Shown: positions 35,573-43,311 of the stretch, in pieces
How positions within the stretch are numbered: position 1 is the first letter of the stretch
Layout: each line of letters begins with the position of its first letter
Assembly (NCBI RefSeq): GCF_000719515.1
Contig: NZ_JOGR01000001.1
Span: forward strand, 124,001 to 188,000
From: Glycomyces sp. NRRL B-16210
GTDB taxonomy: Bacteria; Actinomycetota; Actinomycetes; Mycobacteriales; Micromonosporaceae
Reading direction: 5' to 3'
Length of the DNA stretch: 64,000 bases
Made by a program: the position numbers and the translations under genes
The notes under the pieces: generated by a model
Seen by the model: the letters and a program-made list of their open reading frames with translations, nothing else
The model's database searches: none
What the model was told of the DNA's origin: nothing

Positions 35573-36775
35573 GTGCGACGCGTATCCCGAATGGTCGGCC
35601 CCGTCAACGCGATGATGCAGTCTTCGGCCAATCGCCAGCGAAGGGACGTCGACGCGGCGTTCGACAAGCTGGTGCGCCAGGCCGAGGAGGCCTCGGGCGG
35701 CACCGCCGAGGGCGACGAGGCGTTCTTGGAGGAGTACCGGTTCCTGATCCGCGAGGCCGCCGCCGTCCCCAGCATGTCGGGCGTGGGCTGGCTGGGCACG
35801 ACCAGCGACCTGCGCGGGCGCATGACCAACCGCTTCCGGGTGCGCCGGCTGCTGGCCGAGCACCCCGAGATCGCGCAGGAGCCGATCGAGGCGCCGATCA
35901 TCGTGACGGGCCTGCCGCGCACGGCGACCACGTTGGCGCACAAGATCCTCGCCCGCCACGAGGGCAACCGGGCGCCGCTGATGTGGGAGCTCCAGGCGAC
36001 CGACCGAGCGGACATGGACGAGGCGGACCGCAAGCGCCGCATCAAGGTCGCCAAGCAGTCCGCGGCCTTCGGCCACAAGTTCTCCCCGGCGCTGCCGCAG
36101 ATCCACGCGATGGAGCCGGAGTCCCCTGAGGAGTGCGTGTTCGCCCTTCCCCACGGCCGCAACTGGCTCGTGTGCTCCCGGATGCCCGGCTACCGCCGCT
36201 GGCTGGAGCAGCGCGACTTCCTGCCCGACTTCATGTACTACAAGCGGGTCCTCCAGGTGCTCCAGTCCGGCGGGCCGCGCAAGCGCTGGGTCCTCAAGTC
36301 CCCCTATCACCTCGAGCACCTGGAGACGCTGCTCAAGGTCTTCCCCGACGCGAAGATCATGTGGACGCACCGCGACCCCAACACCGTCATGGGCTCCTGG
36401 TGCTCGCTCATGGAGACCGGTGTGGCGCTGTGCAACCGCACGTACGACCCGCACGACATCGGCCGGGACTGGCTGGAGATGCTCTCCGAGATGATCCGCG
36501 TCGGCCGCGACTCGCGCTCGAAGCTCGCGCGCGACCGCGTCGTCGACGTCTCCTACCACCAGTTGACGGCGAACCCGTACGAGGAGATGCCGGGCGTCTT
36601 CGCGAAGCTGGGCATGGAGTGGAAGGGCGCCGACGAGGACAACCTGCGCGCGGCCATGGAGCGCCCGTGGATGAAGCGCGGCCACGAGTACAGCCTCGGC
36701 CACTACGGTCTCGACCCCGACCAGATCGACCGGGCCTTCGGCGACTACGCCCGCATGGTCCACAACATGCGCTGA
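35573..36775 (+). CDS. Sulfotransferase-family protein
   Basis: About 400 residues. IIVTGLPRTATTLAHKIL is the 5'-phosphosulfate-binding loop of PAPS-dependent sulfotransferases; WVLKSPYHLEHLETLLKVFP with MWTHRDPNTV is the 3'-phosphate site. Acceptor unknown; actinobacterial members sulfate lipids or glycans. GTG 35573 (after GAAAGG) and ATG 35591 are both possible starts. It is a single gene between terminators. Confidence 0.85.
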   Translation: MRRVSRMVGPVNAMMQSSANRQRRDVDAAFDKLVRQAEEASGGTAEGDEAFLEEYRFLIREAAAVPSMSGVGWLGTTSDLRGRMTNRFRVRRLLAEHPEIAQEPIEAPIIVTGLPRTATTLAHKILARHEGNRAPLMWELQATDRADMDEADRKRRIKVAKQSAAFGHKFSPALPQIHAMEPESPEECVFALPHGRNWLVCSRMPGYRRWLEQRDFLPDFMYYKRVLQVLQSGGPRKRWVLKSPYHLEHLETLLKVFPDAKIMWTHRDPNTVMGSWCSLMETGVALCNRTYDPHDIGRDWLEMLSEMIRVGRDSRSKLARDRVVDVSYHQLTANPYEEMPGVFAKLGMEWKGADEDNLRAAMERPWMKRGHEYSLGHYGLDPDQIDRAFGDYARMVHNMR

Positions 36776-36788
36776 ACCCGACCCCCGG

Positions 36789-37508
36789 CTACATCGTGTT
36801 GACGATGAGGCCGATGTGCGTGAAGTAGTTCATCGCGCCGAACAGCAGGAACGCGAGCCCGGCGAGGAACCAGCAGACCTGCGTGACCTTGAAGGCCGCG
36901 GTGCGCCCGGCCTTGAGCGCGAACGGGAAGAGCACGCCGCCGACGCCCACGAGCGCGTACAGGCCGGAGATGAACACGGCCTCGACCATCGGGTAGTCGG
37001 CGAACGCGCCGGAGATCGGTTCCTCCGGGGGAGCGGCGAACAGCTCGTAGCCCACGCCCGCGCATGCGATCGCGATGGACGCCAGGCCCATGCCGAGCAC
37101 GAACACCGACACCGGGCCGGCCGTCGCGGCGACCGATGCGATCCGGTCGGGCGCCTCCTCCAGGCGCTCGGCGCGGCGCCACAGGTAGAACGCGGCGAAC
37201 AGCAGTAGCACCCCGAACGCCAGGCTCGGCTCGCCGAAGATGACGTTGTCGAACGGGAACCCGCCCGCGGCCAGCGGCCAGGTGAGCGTCATGTGGAGGC
37301 CGGTGAGGGTGAGGATCGTGCCGAGGACGCCGAACGCCATGGACCAGCCCTCGGCGTTGAGCGCGCGGCCGGGGTCGGCCAGGCGCCGGGCGAAGCCGAC
37401 CACGAGGAGCAGGCCCGCGCCGGCGGCGACCGACATGATCGTGTTGTACGTCGGCATCTGGGCCCAGTCGATCTTCAGGCCCGCCGCGATGGGCGTTGCG
37501 AGATCCAT
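36789..37508 (-). CDS. DUF981 family membrane protein
   Basis: A 239-residue protein with six or seven hydrophobic segments, MPTYNTIMSVAAGAGLLLVV at the start and LLFGAMNYFTHIGLIVNTM at the end, consistent with DUF981, a family of unknown function found in archaea and actinobacteria. It converges on the sulfotransferase gene with a 13-base gap. Confidence 0.75.
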   Translation of the reverse strand: MDLATPIAAGLKIDWAQMPTYNTIMSVAAGAGLLLVVGFARRLADPGRALNAEGWSMAFGVLGTILTLTGLHMTLTWPLAAGGFPFDNVIFGEPSLAFGVLLLFAAFYLWRRAERLEEAPDRIASVAATAGPVSVFVLGMGLASIAIACAGVGYELFAAPPEEPISGAFADYPMVEAVFISGLYALVGVGGVLFPFALKAGRTAAFKVTQVCWFLAGLAFLLFGAMNYFTHIGLIVNTM

Positions 37509-37585
37509 GGCCGGATCGTAAGCCCGAGATGACCGGAACTTCCGGAAACCGAGGAATCACCGCTTGAGACGCGGTCGTGCGCTCC

Positions 37586-38173
37586 CTACCAGCGCCACCA
37601 GAGGAAACGGCGCTCGTGGCGGACGGTGATGCGCGACCAGAGGGTCTCGCCGGTGAGGTGGAAGCGGGGCCCGCCGGCCGCCTGCTGGCACCGGTTGTCG
37701 ACCCGGCCACCCTTGAGGCGCACGCCGTCGTCGACCGCGGAGGCGTTGCGGGGGAGGATCAGCGTGAACCGCGAGTGGTGGAGTGTCAGGTCGATCTCGA
37801 TGTCGCCCGCGGAGAACTCGGCGTGGCGGCAGTCGAGCGTGATCGGGCTGAACTTGGGCTTGACCGTGATGCGCCGCGGCACGGTCCAGGCGCCTTCGCG
37901 CTTGATGCGGCTGTGCTCGGGGTCCAGGACGAGGTCGGGGACGCTCGCGCCGGTCTTGGCGCGCACGGGGACGGGCAGGGCGCGGTCCTCCTCGGGGAGG
38001 TCGGCGAGGAGCCGCTCGACGTCGGCGTACGTCTTGGCCCCGTAGACCCGCCGGGACCGCTCGGCGAACTCGTCGAGGTCGAGGCGGCCCTCCTCAGCGG
38101 CGTTGTGGAGCTTGCCGATGAGCGCTTCGCGCTGGGCGTTGGAGAGGCGGATGTTCGGATCGGGCGCGGACAT
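37586..38173 (-). CDS. DUF1707 domain protein
   Basis: A 195-residue protein. RLSNAQREALIGKL followed by DLDEFAERSRRVYGAKTYAD is the N-terminal DUF1707 (SHOCT-like) helical pair typical of actinobacteria. The second half is beta-rich and resembles cell-wall-active-antibiotic-response domains (DIEIDLTLHHSRFTLILPRN). ATG 38173 is used; 38182 is also possible. Function unknown, envelope sensing is a guess. Confidence 0.82.
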   Translation of the reverse strand: MSAPDPNIRLSNAQREALIGKLHNAAEEGRLDLDEFAERSRRVYGAKTYADVERLLADLPEEDRALPVPVRAKTGASVPDLVLDPEHSRIKREGAWTVPRRITVKPKFSPITLDCRHAEFSAGDIEIDLTLHHSRFTLILPRNASAVDDGVRLKGGRVDNRCQQAAGGPRFHLTGETLWSRITVRHERRFLWWRW

Positions 38174-38364
38174 GCGGTTCACCTTCTGCTCGGACCATGT
38201 TCGAAGATACCGGTTCCTGACGCTTCTCTGCGCGGCGCGCCGGGCGCCCGTGTCTCGGACCGCAGCGGGTCCGCCGGTGGGCCTTCACGCTGACGTGCCT
38301 TGCCTTCCGGGCACATTTGCGCCCGAGTCGGGAACCGAGGGAGCCTCGGGCGCGTCTCAGACAC

Positions 38365-38820
38365 ATGTGGAGATACAGCATCATCGCCGCCGCGCTCCTC
38401 GCCTTGAGCGCCTGCGGGCAGCAGGCGGACGAGAGCGCCGACGCCGAGGACCCGCCGTCCATGCCCGAGGTGATCTTCACCGTCTCCGAACGCGGCGAGG
38501 ACGACGCGATCGTGATGGAGGCGATCGTGAACATCGCCCCGGACGGCACCTGGGAGCGCACCGGCACCGAGCCCGGCTCGGGGGCCTTGACCGATGAGGA
38601 GGTCGCGCGGATCGGGGAGTTGGTGGAGGAACCGGACTTCCCCGAGGACCCGGAGAACGAGAGGGTCTGCACGACGGCGATCCCGGCGTACTCCTGGTCC
38701 CTGGTGGCCGGCGATGAGTGGCTGACCAACGGGAACGGCGGATGCGTGTTCAGCGACTCGGGGGCCGAGATCGTGGCGATCATCCAGGAGGCGGCCGACG
38801 TGGGGCCCACCCTGGAGTGA
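38365..38820 (+). CDS. Small lipoprotein, unknown
   Basis: A 151-residue exported lipoprotein: MWRYSIIAAALLALSAC gives a signal with lipobox LSAC. The mature part is acidic and beta-rich with two later cysteines (ERVCTT and GGCVFS) that could form a disulfide. No family recognised. Confidence 0.75.
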   Translation: MWRYSIIAAALLALSACGQQADESADAEDPPSMPEVIFTVSERGEDDAIVMEAIVNIAPDGTWERTGTEPGSGALTDEEVARIGELVEEPDFPEDPENERVCTTAIPAYSWSLVAGDEWLTNGNGGCVFSDSGAEIVAIIQEAADVGPTLE

Positions 38821-38827
38821 CCCGCCG

Positions 38828-39502
38828 CTACGAGACCGTGTTGATGACGGCGGCGGTGGTGGCCGCGGTGATGGCGGCATTGGTCGCCAGGATCGCGTTC
38901 TTGACCGCTTCGGCGGCCCAGACGCCTTCGGAGACGGTCTTGACGCGCTTGGCGATCTCGCGCGCGGGGACGCCGGGGAACTTGAGGACGAGGGGCATCT
39001 GGCCGCTGGCGTCGAGGAGCGCGATGATCGCGCCGGTGCGTGGATCGGGCTCGGCGCCGTCCACGAGGATGGCGCGGATCCGTTCGCGCAGTTCGGCTTC
39101 GTGACGGGTGTCCTCGGCGGGCCAGGTGGTGGAGCGGAAGAGGCCGAGGACCTTCTTGGTGTTGCGGCGCACGAGGCCGCGTTCGACGAGGCGGTCGGTG
39201 ACCTTGGTGCGGAGGCTCGGGCCGAGCATGAGGATGAAGGTCTGCGCGGTGCGCGGCTTCTTGGCGACGACGGTGAAGGCGTCGGCGAGGATCGGGTCGG
39301 TGGGAGGGATGCTGCCGACGGATTGGATGGTCGAGCTGCCGAAGGCGGACTTCTTGGGCTCGACGCGGACGCGCCCGGTGAGCGCGAGCTCGAGGAGCAC
39401 GGCGCCGCCGAGGGTGTAGTAGAGGGTGCCCTCCCCGGCGATGTGCCCTTTTTCGTCATCGAGCAGAAGCAGCAGCAGGTCTTCCACAACAAGCGTCTCC
39501 AT
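38828..39502 (-). CDS. GPP34 (GOLPH3/VPS74-like) family protein
   Basis: A 224-residue helical protein. VEDLLLLLLDDEKGHIAGEG at the start and YYTLGGAVLLELALTGRVRV directly after are the conserved opening of GPP34, the family of eukaryotic Golgi phosphoprotein 3. Actinomycetes hold many copies of unknown role, probably at membranes. It converges on the lipoprotein gene with a 7-base gap. Confidence 0.9.
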   Translation of the reverse strand: METLVVEDLLLLLLDDEKGHIAGEGTLYYTLGGAVLLELALTGRVRVEPKKSAFGSSTIQSVGSIPPTDPILADAFTVVAKKPRTAQTFILMLGPSLRTKVTDRLVERGLVRRNTKKVLGLFRSTTWPAEDTRHEAELRERIRAILVDGAEPDPRTGAIIALLDASGQMPLVLKFPGVPAREIAKRVKTVSEGVWAAEAVKNAILATNAAITAATTAAVINTVS

Positions 39503-39664
39503 CGCCCGACTCTATGCGAATTCCACCGAATCCGCTGACCACGGCGCTGGCATGAGGACAAGGCAGTCGCTGAATCGCAACCATGCCACGGCACTTTCGC
39601 CGGAAGCCTTCCGCTGGTGCAACGCCTGTGCGGTCACGGAGGGCCATACCTTCTCGAAGACCGA

Positions 39665-39876
39665 GAGAGCACCTCCACATGCGTGGAGAGCAGCTCAACC
39701 AGCTCGTCGACTCCTCCGGGGCGCACGGAACACCTCCACGTGCGTGGAGAGCAGAGCTCGCGGCTGACCTGGATCATGGTGCCGTACGGAACACCTCCAC
39801 GTGCGTGGAGCGCAGAGCAGGCACGGCACCCCTAGTCCGTCCGCGGACGGAACACCTCCACGTGCGTGGAGCGCAG
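39665..39876 (-). CRISPR. CRISPR array 1, type I-E, 4 repeats, 3 spacers
   Basis: Repeats of 29 bases at 39665, 39726, 39787 and 39848, with three 32-base spacers (61-base period). On the minus strand each repeat reads CTGCKCTCC ... GTGGAGGTG ... CCG around the hairpin CTCCAC/GTGGAG. The leftmost repeat is degenerate at one end and in the loop, marking the trailer, so crRNA is read leftward from a leader at 39877 onward. No spacer matches anything else seen in the window. Confidence 0.97.
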
Positions 39877-39917
39877 GCTTTCTGAACTGCAACTTTACAA
39901 GGCCGATTGTTCGTTTT
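39877..39917 (-). promoter_or_regulatory. Leader core of CRISPR array 1
   Basis: Read toward the array (minus strand), this stretch has AAAACGAACAA, eight bases, GTAAA, four bases, CAGTTCAG, five bases, then the first repeat. The same three blocks at identical spacing precede array 2, so they are the leader elements probably read by Cas1-Cas2 and by the transcription start. The rest of the 266-base gap up to cas3 holds no gene. Confidence 0.8.
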
Positions 39918-40142
39918 GAGCGTCGGGGCGAGGCGTGAGCAGCTTCATTGAGCACGGCGATCCACCTGAGCCAGAACGCAGTTCCATTGGCGACATGGTC
40001 GTTTGGCCCCCAGCCTGTGGGTTCTGGAACCTACACAAAACCATGCGTCGAGCAACGGTCCATTTTCGGACGTTGTGATTGTCAGCGTGTGCTGAGAAGA
40101 TCCGATTTGGCACATGTCACTTCTGGTTTCTGGAGGTTCCGG

Positions 40143-42869
40143 TTGAGCTTCAATCTAGTTGAGTTGCTGCTCTGGGGAAAGTCGCGCGGCTTGGGCACCG
40201 AAGACCAGCGGCCGAGGACCTATCCATTGATCTGTCATCTGCTGGACGCCGCCGCGTTCGCAGGGCGCGTCTGGGACGAATACCTGTCCCAGCACCTTCA
40301 AGAATGGCTGGCCGACCAGTTGGACCTGTCGCTTGAGGAGACTCGGTCCTGGGCCATGCTCTTGGCCGGACTTCACGACATCGGCAAGGCCTGTCCGGGC
40401 TTCCAGTTCCGCGACGACGAAGGGCTCGCCGCACCTGAGGGATTCCCCAGAGACGGTGACTTCTGCAATCACGCCGCGGCCGGCCAGTTGTGGTTGGGTG
40501 CCGCTTTGAAGGAGAAGTTCGGTTGGCCGGAGGATACGGCCGAGGCAGTGGCCGAGGTGGTCGGCGGACATCACGGCATTTTCACCACACTGCAACCAGG
40601 CGAGTATTCCAAGGAAAAGGTCCGAGAAAAAGGCCTCGGAGGAGGGCCGTGGGGCAGTCAACGCACCGCGATTGCCGCAGCGGTCCAGGACTTGGTGGGC
40701 GTGCCGAATAAACCGGCCGACTTCTGCCCTGACGCGCAAATGGTCATGTGCGCGGTCGTGGTACTCGCGGACTGGCTGGCAAGTCGAACCGGATTCGTCC
40801 GCTCCCGTATGACCCACGTTCCGCCGCAAGGCGATCCGCAGTCTCTAGAACGATTCCTCGCCGGCTCGATCGCCGCCACCGAAGGCGAGTTGGCCCGGTC
40901 CGGTCTGGTTCGCCTCAAGGTTCGTGAGGCCGAGTTCGCCGAGGAGTTCGGATTCCAGCCCAACCGATTGCAAGCGAGCCTGTTGGAAAACCTTCCGCAG
41001 GCGGTATCAGGTTCCGGCATGTTGATCGTCACCGAGCAGATGGGGCTCGGGAAGACCGAAGCGGCGCTGTACGCCGCTCGGATCCTGGGGGCGGCGACCG
41101 GCACGGCGGGCATGGCGTTCCTACTGCCGACCATGGCGACCTCCAACGCGATGGAGTCCAGGCTGGTCGAGTACGTCGAGCGGAACGCCGTCGATGCGGC
41201 ACCGGTGAACCTGGTGCACTCCATGGCTTGGCTTCGGCGACTCCGTTCCGAAACGGAATCCCCCGAAGCGGAAGTCAGCGACGACGCACGGGAGTTGGCC
41301 GAGGTGACCGAATGGTTGCGCGGCGGCAAGAAGGCCGCGTTCGCGCCGGTATGCGTCGGCACGATCGACCAAGCCCTGTTGAGCGTGCTGCCGTTGAAGT
41401 ACAACGCGTTTCGAATGCTCGCCTTCGCGAACAAGACGATCGTCATCGACGAGGTTCATGCCTTCGACGAGTTCGTGCGGGTCCTCCTCTGCGGATTCCT
41501 GTCCTGGTGCGGGCACCTGGGCGTCCCGGTGGTGCTGATGTCGGCCACGCTTCCCGAATCGATAGCCCGCGAGCTGGCCAAGGCCTATCTCGGCCGGGAC
41601 CCCGGTGCCAAGGCCGCGCCCTCATATCCCGGTTGGGTCTTCCTTGAACGCGACCGCCACGAGCCGGTCCGCGAATCGATCTCCGTCGCTGAGAGTGAAG
41701 AGCGGTCGCTCCGAATCGACCTGCGTGAATGCGAGACGGTCGACGAGGCATTGCAGCGCGGTCCCACTCTCGCCAGAGAACTCGAGGCGCTGTGCACCGG
41801 GAGCGGATGCGCTGCCGTGGTGTGCACGACCGTGAAGGAGGCCCAGCAGACCTACATCCAAGTCGCGCAATGGATCGCGCGCGAGGGATACGACGTCGAG
41901 ATGGTGCTGCTGCACTCGAACATGCCGATGTGGCAGCGGGAAACGATCACCGACTACGTGGTCCGGGGATTCGGCCGGGGTGAGAACGCCGACCGTTCAG
42001 GGCGGACCATCATCATCAGCACTCAGGTGCTGGAGCAGTCGGTGGACATCGACATGGACCTGATCATCAGTGACCTCGCACCGATGGAACTGCTCTTGCA
42101 GCGCGCCGGTCGCGGGCACCGCCATCCCGAGAACGACGCGCGGCGACCCGCCTGGGCAGAGCATCCCAGGTTGGTCGTGCTCGTGCCGGAAGGCGGAGAG
42201 GACCCGGTGGTGCCGAAGCGGTGGTCGTACGTCTACCCGCTCGCCTCACTCATCCGGACCCAACGTCTCCTATTGCGCCGGAACGGAGGCGCTGTGCGTC
42301 TCCCCGGAGAGGTGCAGGGCCTGATCGATGAGCTCTACACGGATTCGTCGCTCATCGCCGGGCATGAGCAGGCCGAGAGGGAAAGCCTGGCCGAGGCGAT
42401 GGTGCGCCACGGTGAGGCCGAGCGCTGGCGTGTGCCGAAGCCGAGGGACCTGGGGTCGGTGGGCGAGTTCTCGGGCCAAGACAGGCTCGTCGAGGAGCAC
42501 GTCTCGACCCGCTTCGACGCCGACTCCGTAAGGGCTCTACCGCTGTTCGATCGTGGAGGAGACCTATGCCTGGACCCGGAGGGGACTGTTCCGCTGCCGC
42601 AACCGACTGCCGACTCAGGGCGGATGCGCTGGAGTACGACGGACGTCGCGGCGATCATCGAACGCACCGTGCCCGTCCGCAGAAGCCTGCTCGTTCATAG
42701 CCGCGGGGAAGTCGCCGTCAAGCCGCGTCCGGAGTGGAAGGACCACTTCCAGCTCAAGTTTGTGGTGCCGCTGGTACATCGAGTCGACAGCGACGGGCGT
42801 GTCGAAGCTTCGAGAGTGGCGGGAAGGGGATTCCTCCTTGATAGCGTGCTTGGGCTGGAGATTTCCTGA
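40143..42869 (+). CDS. cas3: Cas3 helicase-nuclease, type I-E
   Basis: A 908-residue protein. TTG 40143 is chosen because GGAGG stands six bases upstream and LLLWGKSRGLG then opens the protein, as in other I-E Cas3; the frame runs upstream without conserved sequence. HD nuclease: LAGLHDIGKACPGFQF near residue 80. SF2 helicase: Walker A MGLGKTEAAL, motif II DEVHAFDEF, motif III SATLP, and motif VI LLLQRAGRGHRHPEN. Cas3 is recruited by Cascade bound to target DNA and degrades it. It is read separately from the other cas genes, with a 442-base gap after it. Confidence 0.96.
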   Translation: MSFNLVELLLWGKSRGLGTEDQRPRTYPLICHLLDAAAFAGRVWDEYLSQHLQEWLADQLDLSLEETRSWAMLLAGLHDIGKACPGFQFRDDEGLAAPEGFPRDGDFCNHAAAGQLWLGAALKEKFGWPEDTAEAVAEVVGGHHGIFTTLQPGEYSKEKVREKGLGGGPWGSQRTAIAAAVQDLVGVPNKPADFCPDAQMVMCAVVVLADWLASRTGFVRSRMTHVPPQGDPQSLERFLAGSIAATEGELARSGLVRLKVREAEFAEEFGFQPNRLQASLLENLPQAVSGSGMLIVTEQMGLGKTEAALYAARILGAATGTAGMAFLLPTMATSNAMESRLVEYVERNAVDAAPVNLVHSMAWLRRLRSETESPEAEVSDDARELAEVTEWLRGGKKAAFAPVCVGTIDQALLSVLPLKYNAFRMLAFANKTIVIDEVHAFDEFVRVLLCGFLSWCGHLGVPVVLMSATLPESIARELAKAYLGRDPGAKAAPSYPGWVFLERDRHEPVRESISVAESEERSLRIDLRECETVDEALQRGPTLARELEALCTGSGCAAVVCTTVKEAQQTYIQVAQWIAREGYDVEMVLLHSNMPMWQRETITDYVVRGFGRGENADRSGRTIIISTQVLEQSVDIDMDLIISDLAPMELLLQRAGRGHRHPENDARRPAWAEHPRLVVLVPEGGEDPVVPKRWSYVYPLASLIRTQRLLLRRNGGAVRLPGEVQGLIDELYTDSSLIAGHEQAERESLAEAMVRHGEAERWRVPKPRDLGSVGEFSGQDRLVEEHVSTRFDADSVRALPLFDRGGDLCLDPEGTVPLPQPTADSGRMRWSTTDVAAIIERTVPVRRSLLVHSRGEVAVKPRPEWKDHFQLKFVVPLVHRVDSDGRVEASRVAGRGFLLDSVLGLEIS

Positions 42870-42894
42870 TCGAGAACGTCCCAGTAACCACCTT
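42862..42894 (-). promoter_or_regulatory. Predicted Cascade target (PAM + protospacer) upstream of the small toxin-like ORF
   Basis: On the minus strand, AAG (42894-42892, the usual I-E PAM) is followed by GTGGTTACTGGGA. The mini-CRISPR guide begins GTGGTAACTGGAA: 11 of 13 agree, with mismatches only at positions 6 and 12; overall 18 of 30 agree. The PAM overlaps a -35-like TTGTCC (42893-42898), with a weak -10-like TAGGAA at 42918. The small ORF starts at 42945, so bound Cascade would block its promoter. Confidence 0.75.
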
Positions 42895-42944
42895 GTCCAA
42901 GATGATCCGATACGAAGTAGGAAGCATGGAGAGGACAGAGTCTC

Positions 42945-43061
42945 GTGGCAAAACACCGCAAACGGCGTTGTGAAGGCGGCTCTGGGCGGTGGGAGAAGTA
43001 CATCGCCGTCGGCTCTCTCAGCGCGCTGGTGGCCACCTGGATCACGCTTCGACTGATTTGA
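42945..43061 (+). CDS. Small membrane peptide, candidate CreT-like toxin
   Basis: A 38-codon ORF from GTG 42945, nine bases after GGAGAGGA, ending TGA 43059-43061. The product has a very basic N-terminus (AKHRKRRCEGG, six positive residues) and a single hydrophobic span (YIAVGSLSALVATW) ending ITLRLI. Size and layout match small inner-membrane toxic peptides of type I toxin-antitoxin systems. It lies between cas3 and cse1, its promoter region carries the match to the neighbouring crRNA-like guide, and a perfect hairpin follows three bases after the stop. Toxicity is inference from these features; no family is recognised. Confidence 0.7.
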   Translation: MAKHRKRRCEGGSGRWEKYIAVGSLSALVATWITLRLI

Positions 43062-43063
43062 AG

Positions 43064-43093
43064 GGATGGCAGGCGTTTGCGCGCCTGCCATCC
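43064..43093. terminator. Shared bidirectional terminator between toxin-like ORF and mini-CRISPR
   Basis: GGATGGCAGGCG and CGCCTGCCATCC form a perfect 12-bp stem with a 6-base loop. It follows the small ORF by two bases on the plus strand and touches the second degenerate repeat (three bases overlap) on the minus strand, so it can end both transcripts. Confidence 0.8.
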
Positions 43094-43178
43094 GACACTT
43101 CCACTTCAGTGGAATAAGCCTGACAAGTTGAGAGACTTCCAGTTACCACTGGTTCACCTCCACTGCTGTGGAGAACTC
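43091..43178 (-). ncRNA. Mini-CRISPR / crRNA-like RNA, candidate CreA-type antitoxin
   Basis: On the minus strand: a degenerate repeat (43178-43150), a 30-base guide (43149-43120) and a second degenerate repeat (43119-43091). The first keeps TCTCCAC and GTGGAGGTG of the array repeat with an altered 4-base loop and an 8-base handle GTGAACCA (array: GTGCTCCG). The second keeps the stem as TTCCAC/GTGGAA, a compensatory pair change. Both could be cut by Cas6e and loaded into Cascade. A -10-like TATAAG lies at 43193-43188, about ten bases before the first repeat. The array leader motif is absent, so this is not an ordinary array. The guide begins GTGGTAACTGGAA and matches the DNA before the small ORF. 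Confidence 0.78.
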
Positions 43179-43252
43179 TCGGGCCACCTTATAGCCCGGG
43201 TCGGTGAGAATCCGGGTGCACACAGGACCCGCGGCTGGTGGCATGATGTGAA

Positions 43253-43288
43253 AGCACCCCGCGTCCTTTGTCGACGCGTAAGGGTGCT
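43253..43288 (+). promoter_or_regulatory. Stem-loop in the cse1 leader
   Basis: AGCACCC pairs with GGGTGCT and GCGTC with GACGC inside it, just 14 bases before the GAGGAGG ribosome site of cse1. It may be an attenuator, a terminator guarding the operon or an mRNA-stability element. The cas operon promoter should lie between it and 43179. Confidence 0.5.
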
Positions 43289-43311
43289 GCGGCGCTGGAA
43301 CGAGGAGGTTC

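Noticed and set aside
39948..40142. N-terminal extension of Cas3
   Set aside because: No conserved sequence, no ribosome site at the upstream ATG, and it would run through the leader region; TTG 40143 has a perfect site.
42926..42973. 15-codon ORF from ATG 42926 overlapping the toxin-like ORF
   Set aside because: No properly spaced ribosome site and no hydrophobic segment; GTG 42945 is better.
43091..43178. An ordinary third CRISPR array with one spacer
   Set aside because: Both repeats deviate strongly, the spacer has 30 not 32 bases, the leader blocks are missing, and the guide matches local promoter DNA rather than foreign DNA.
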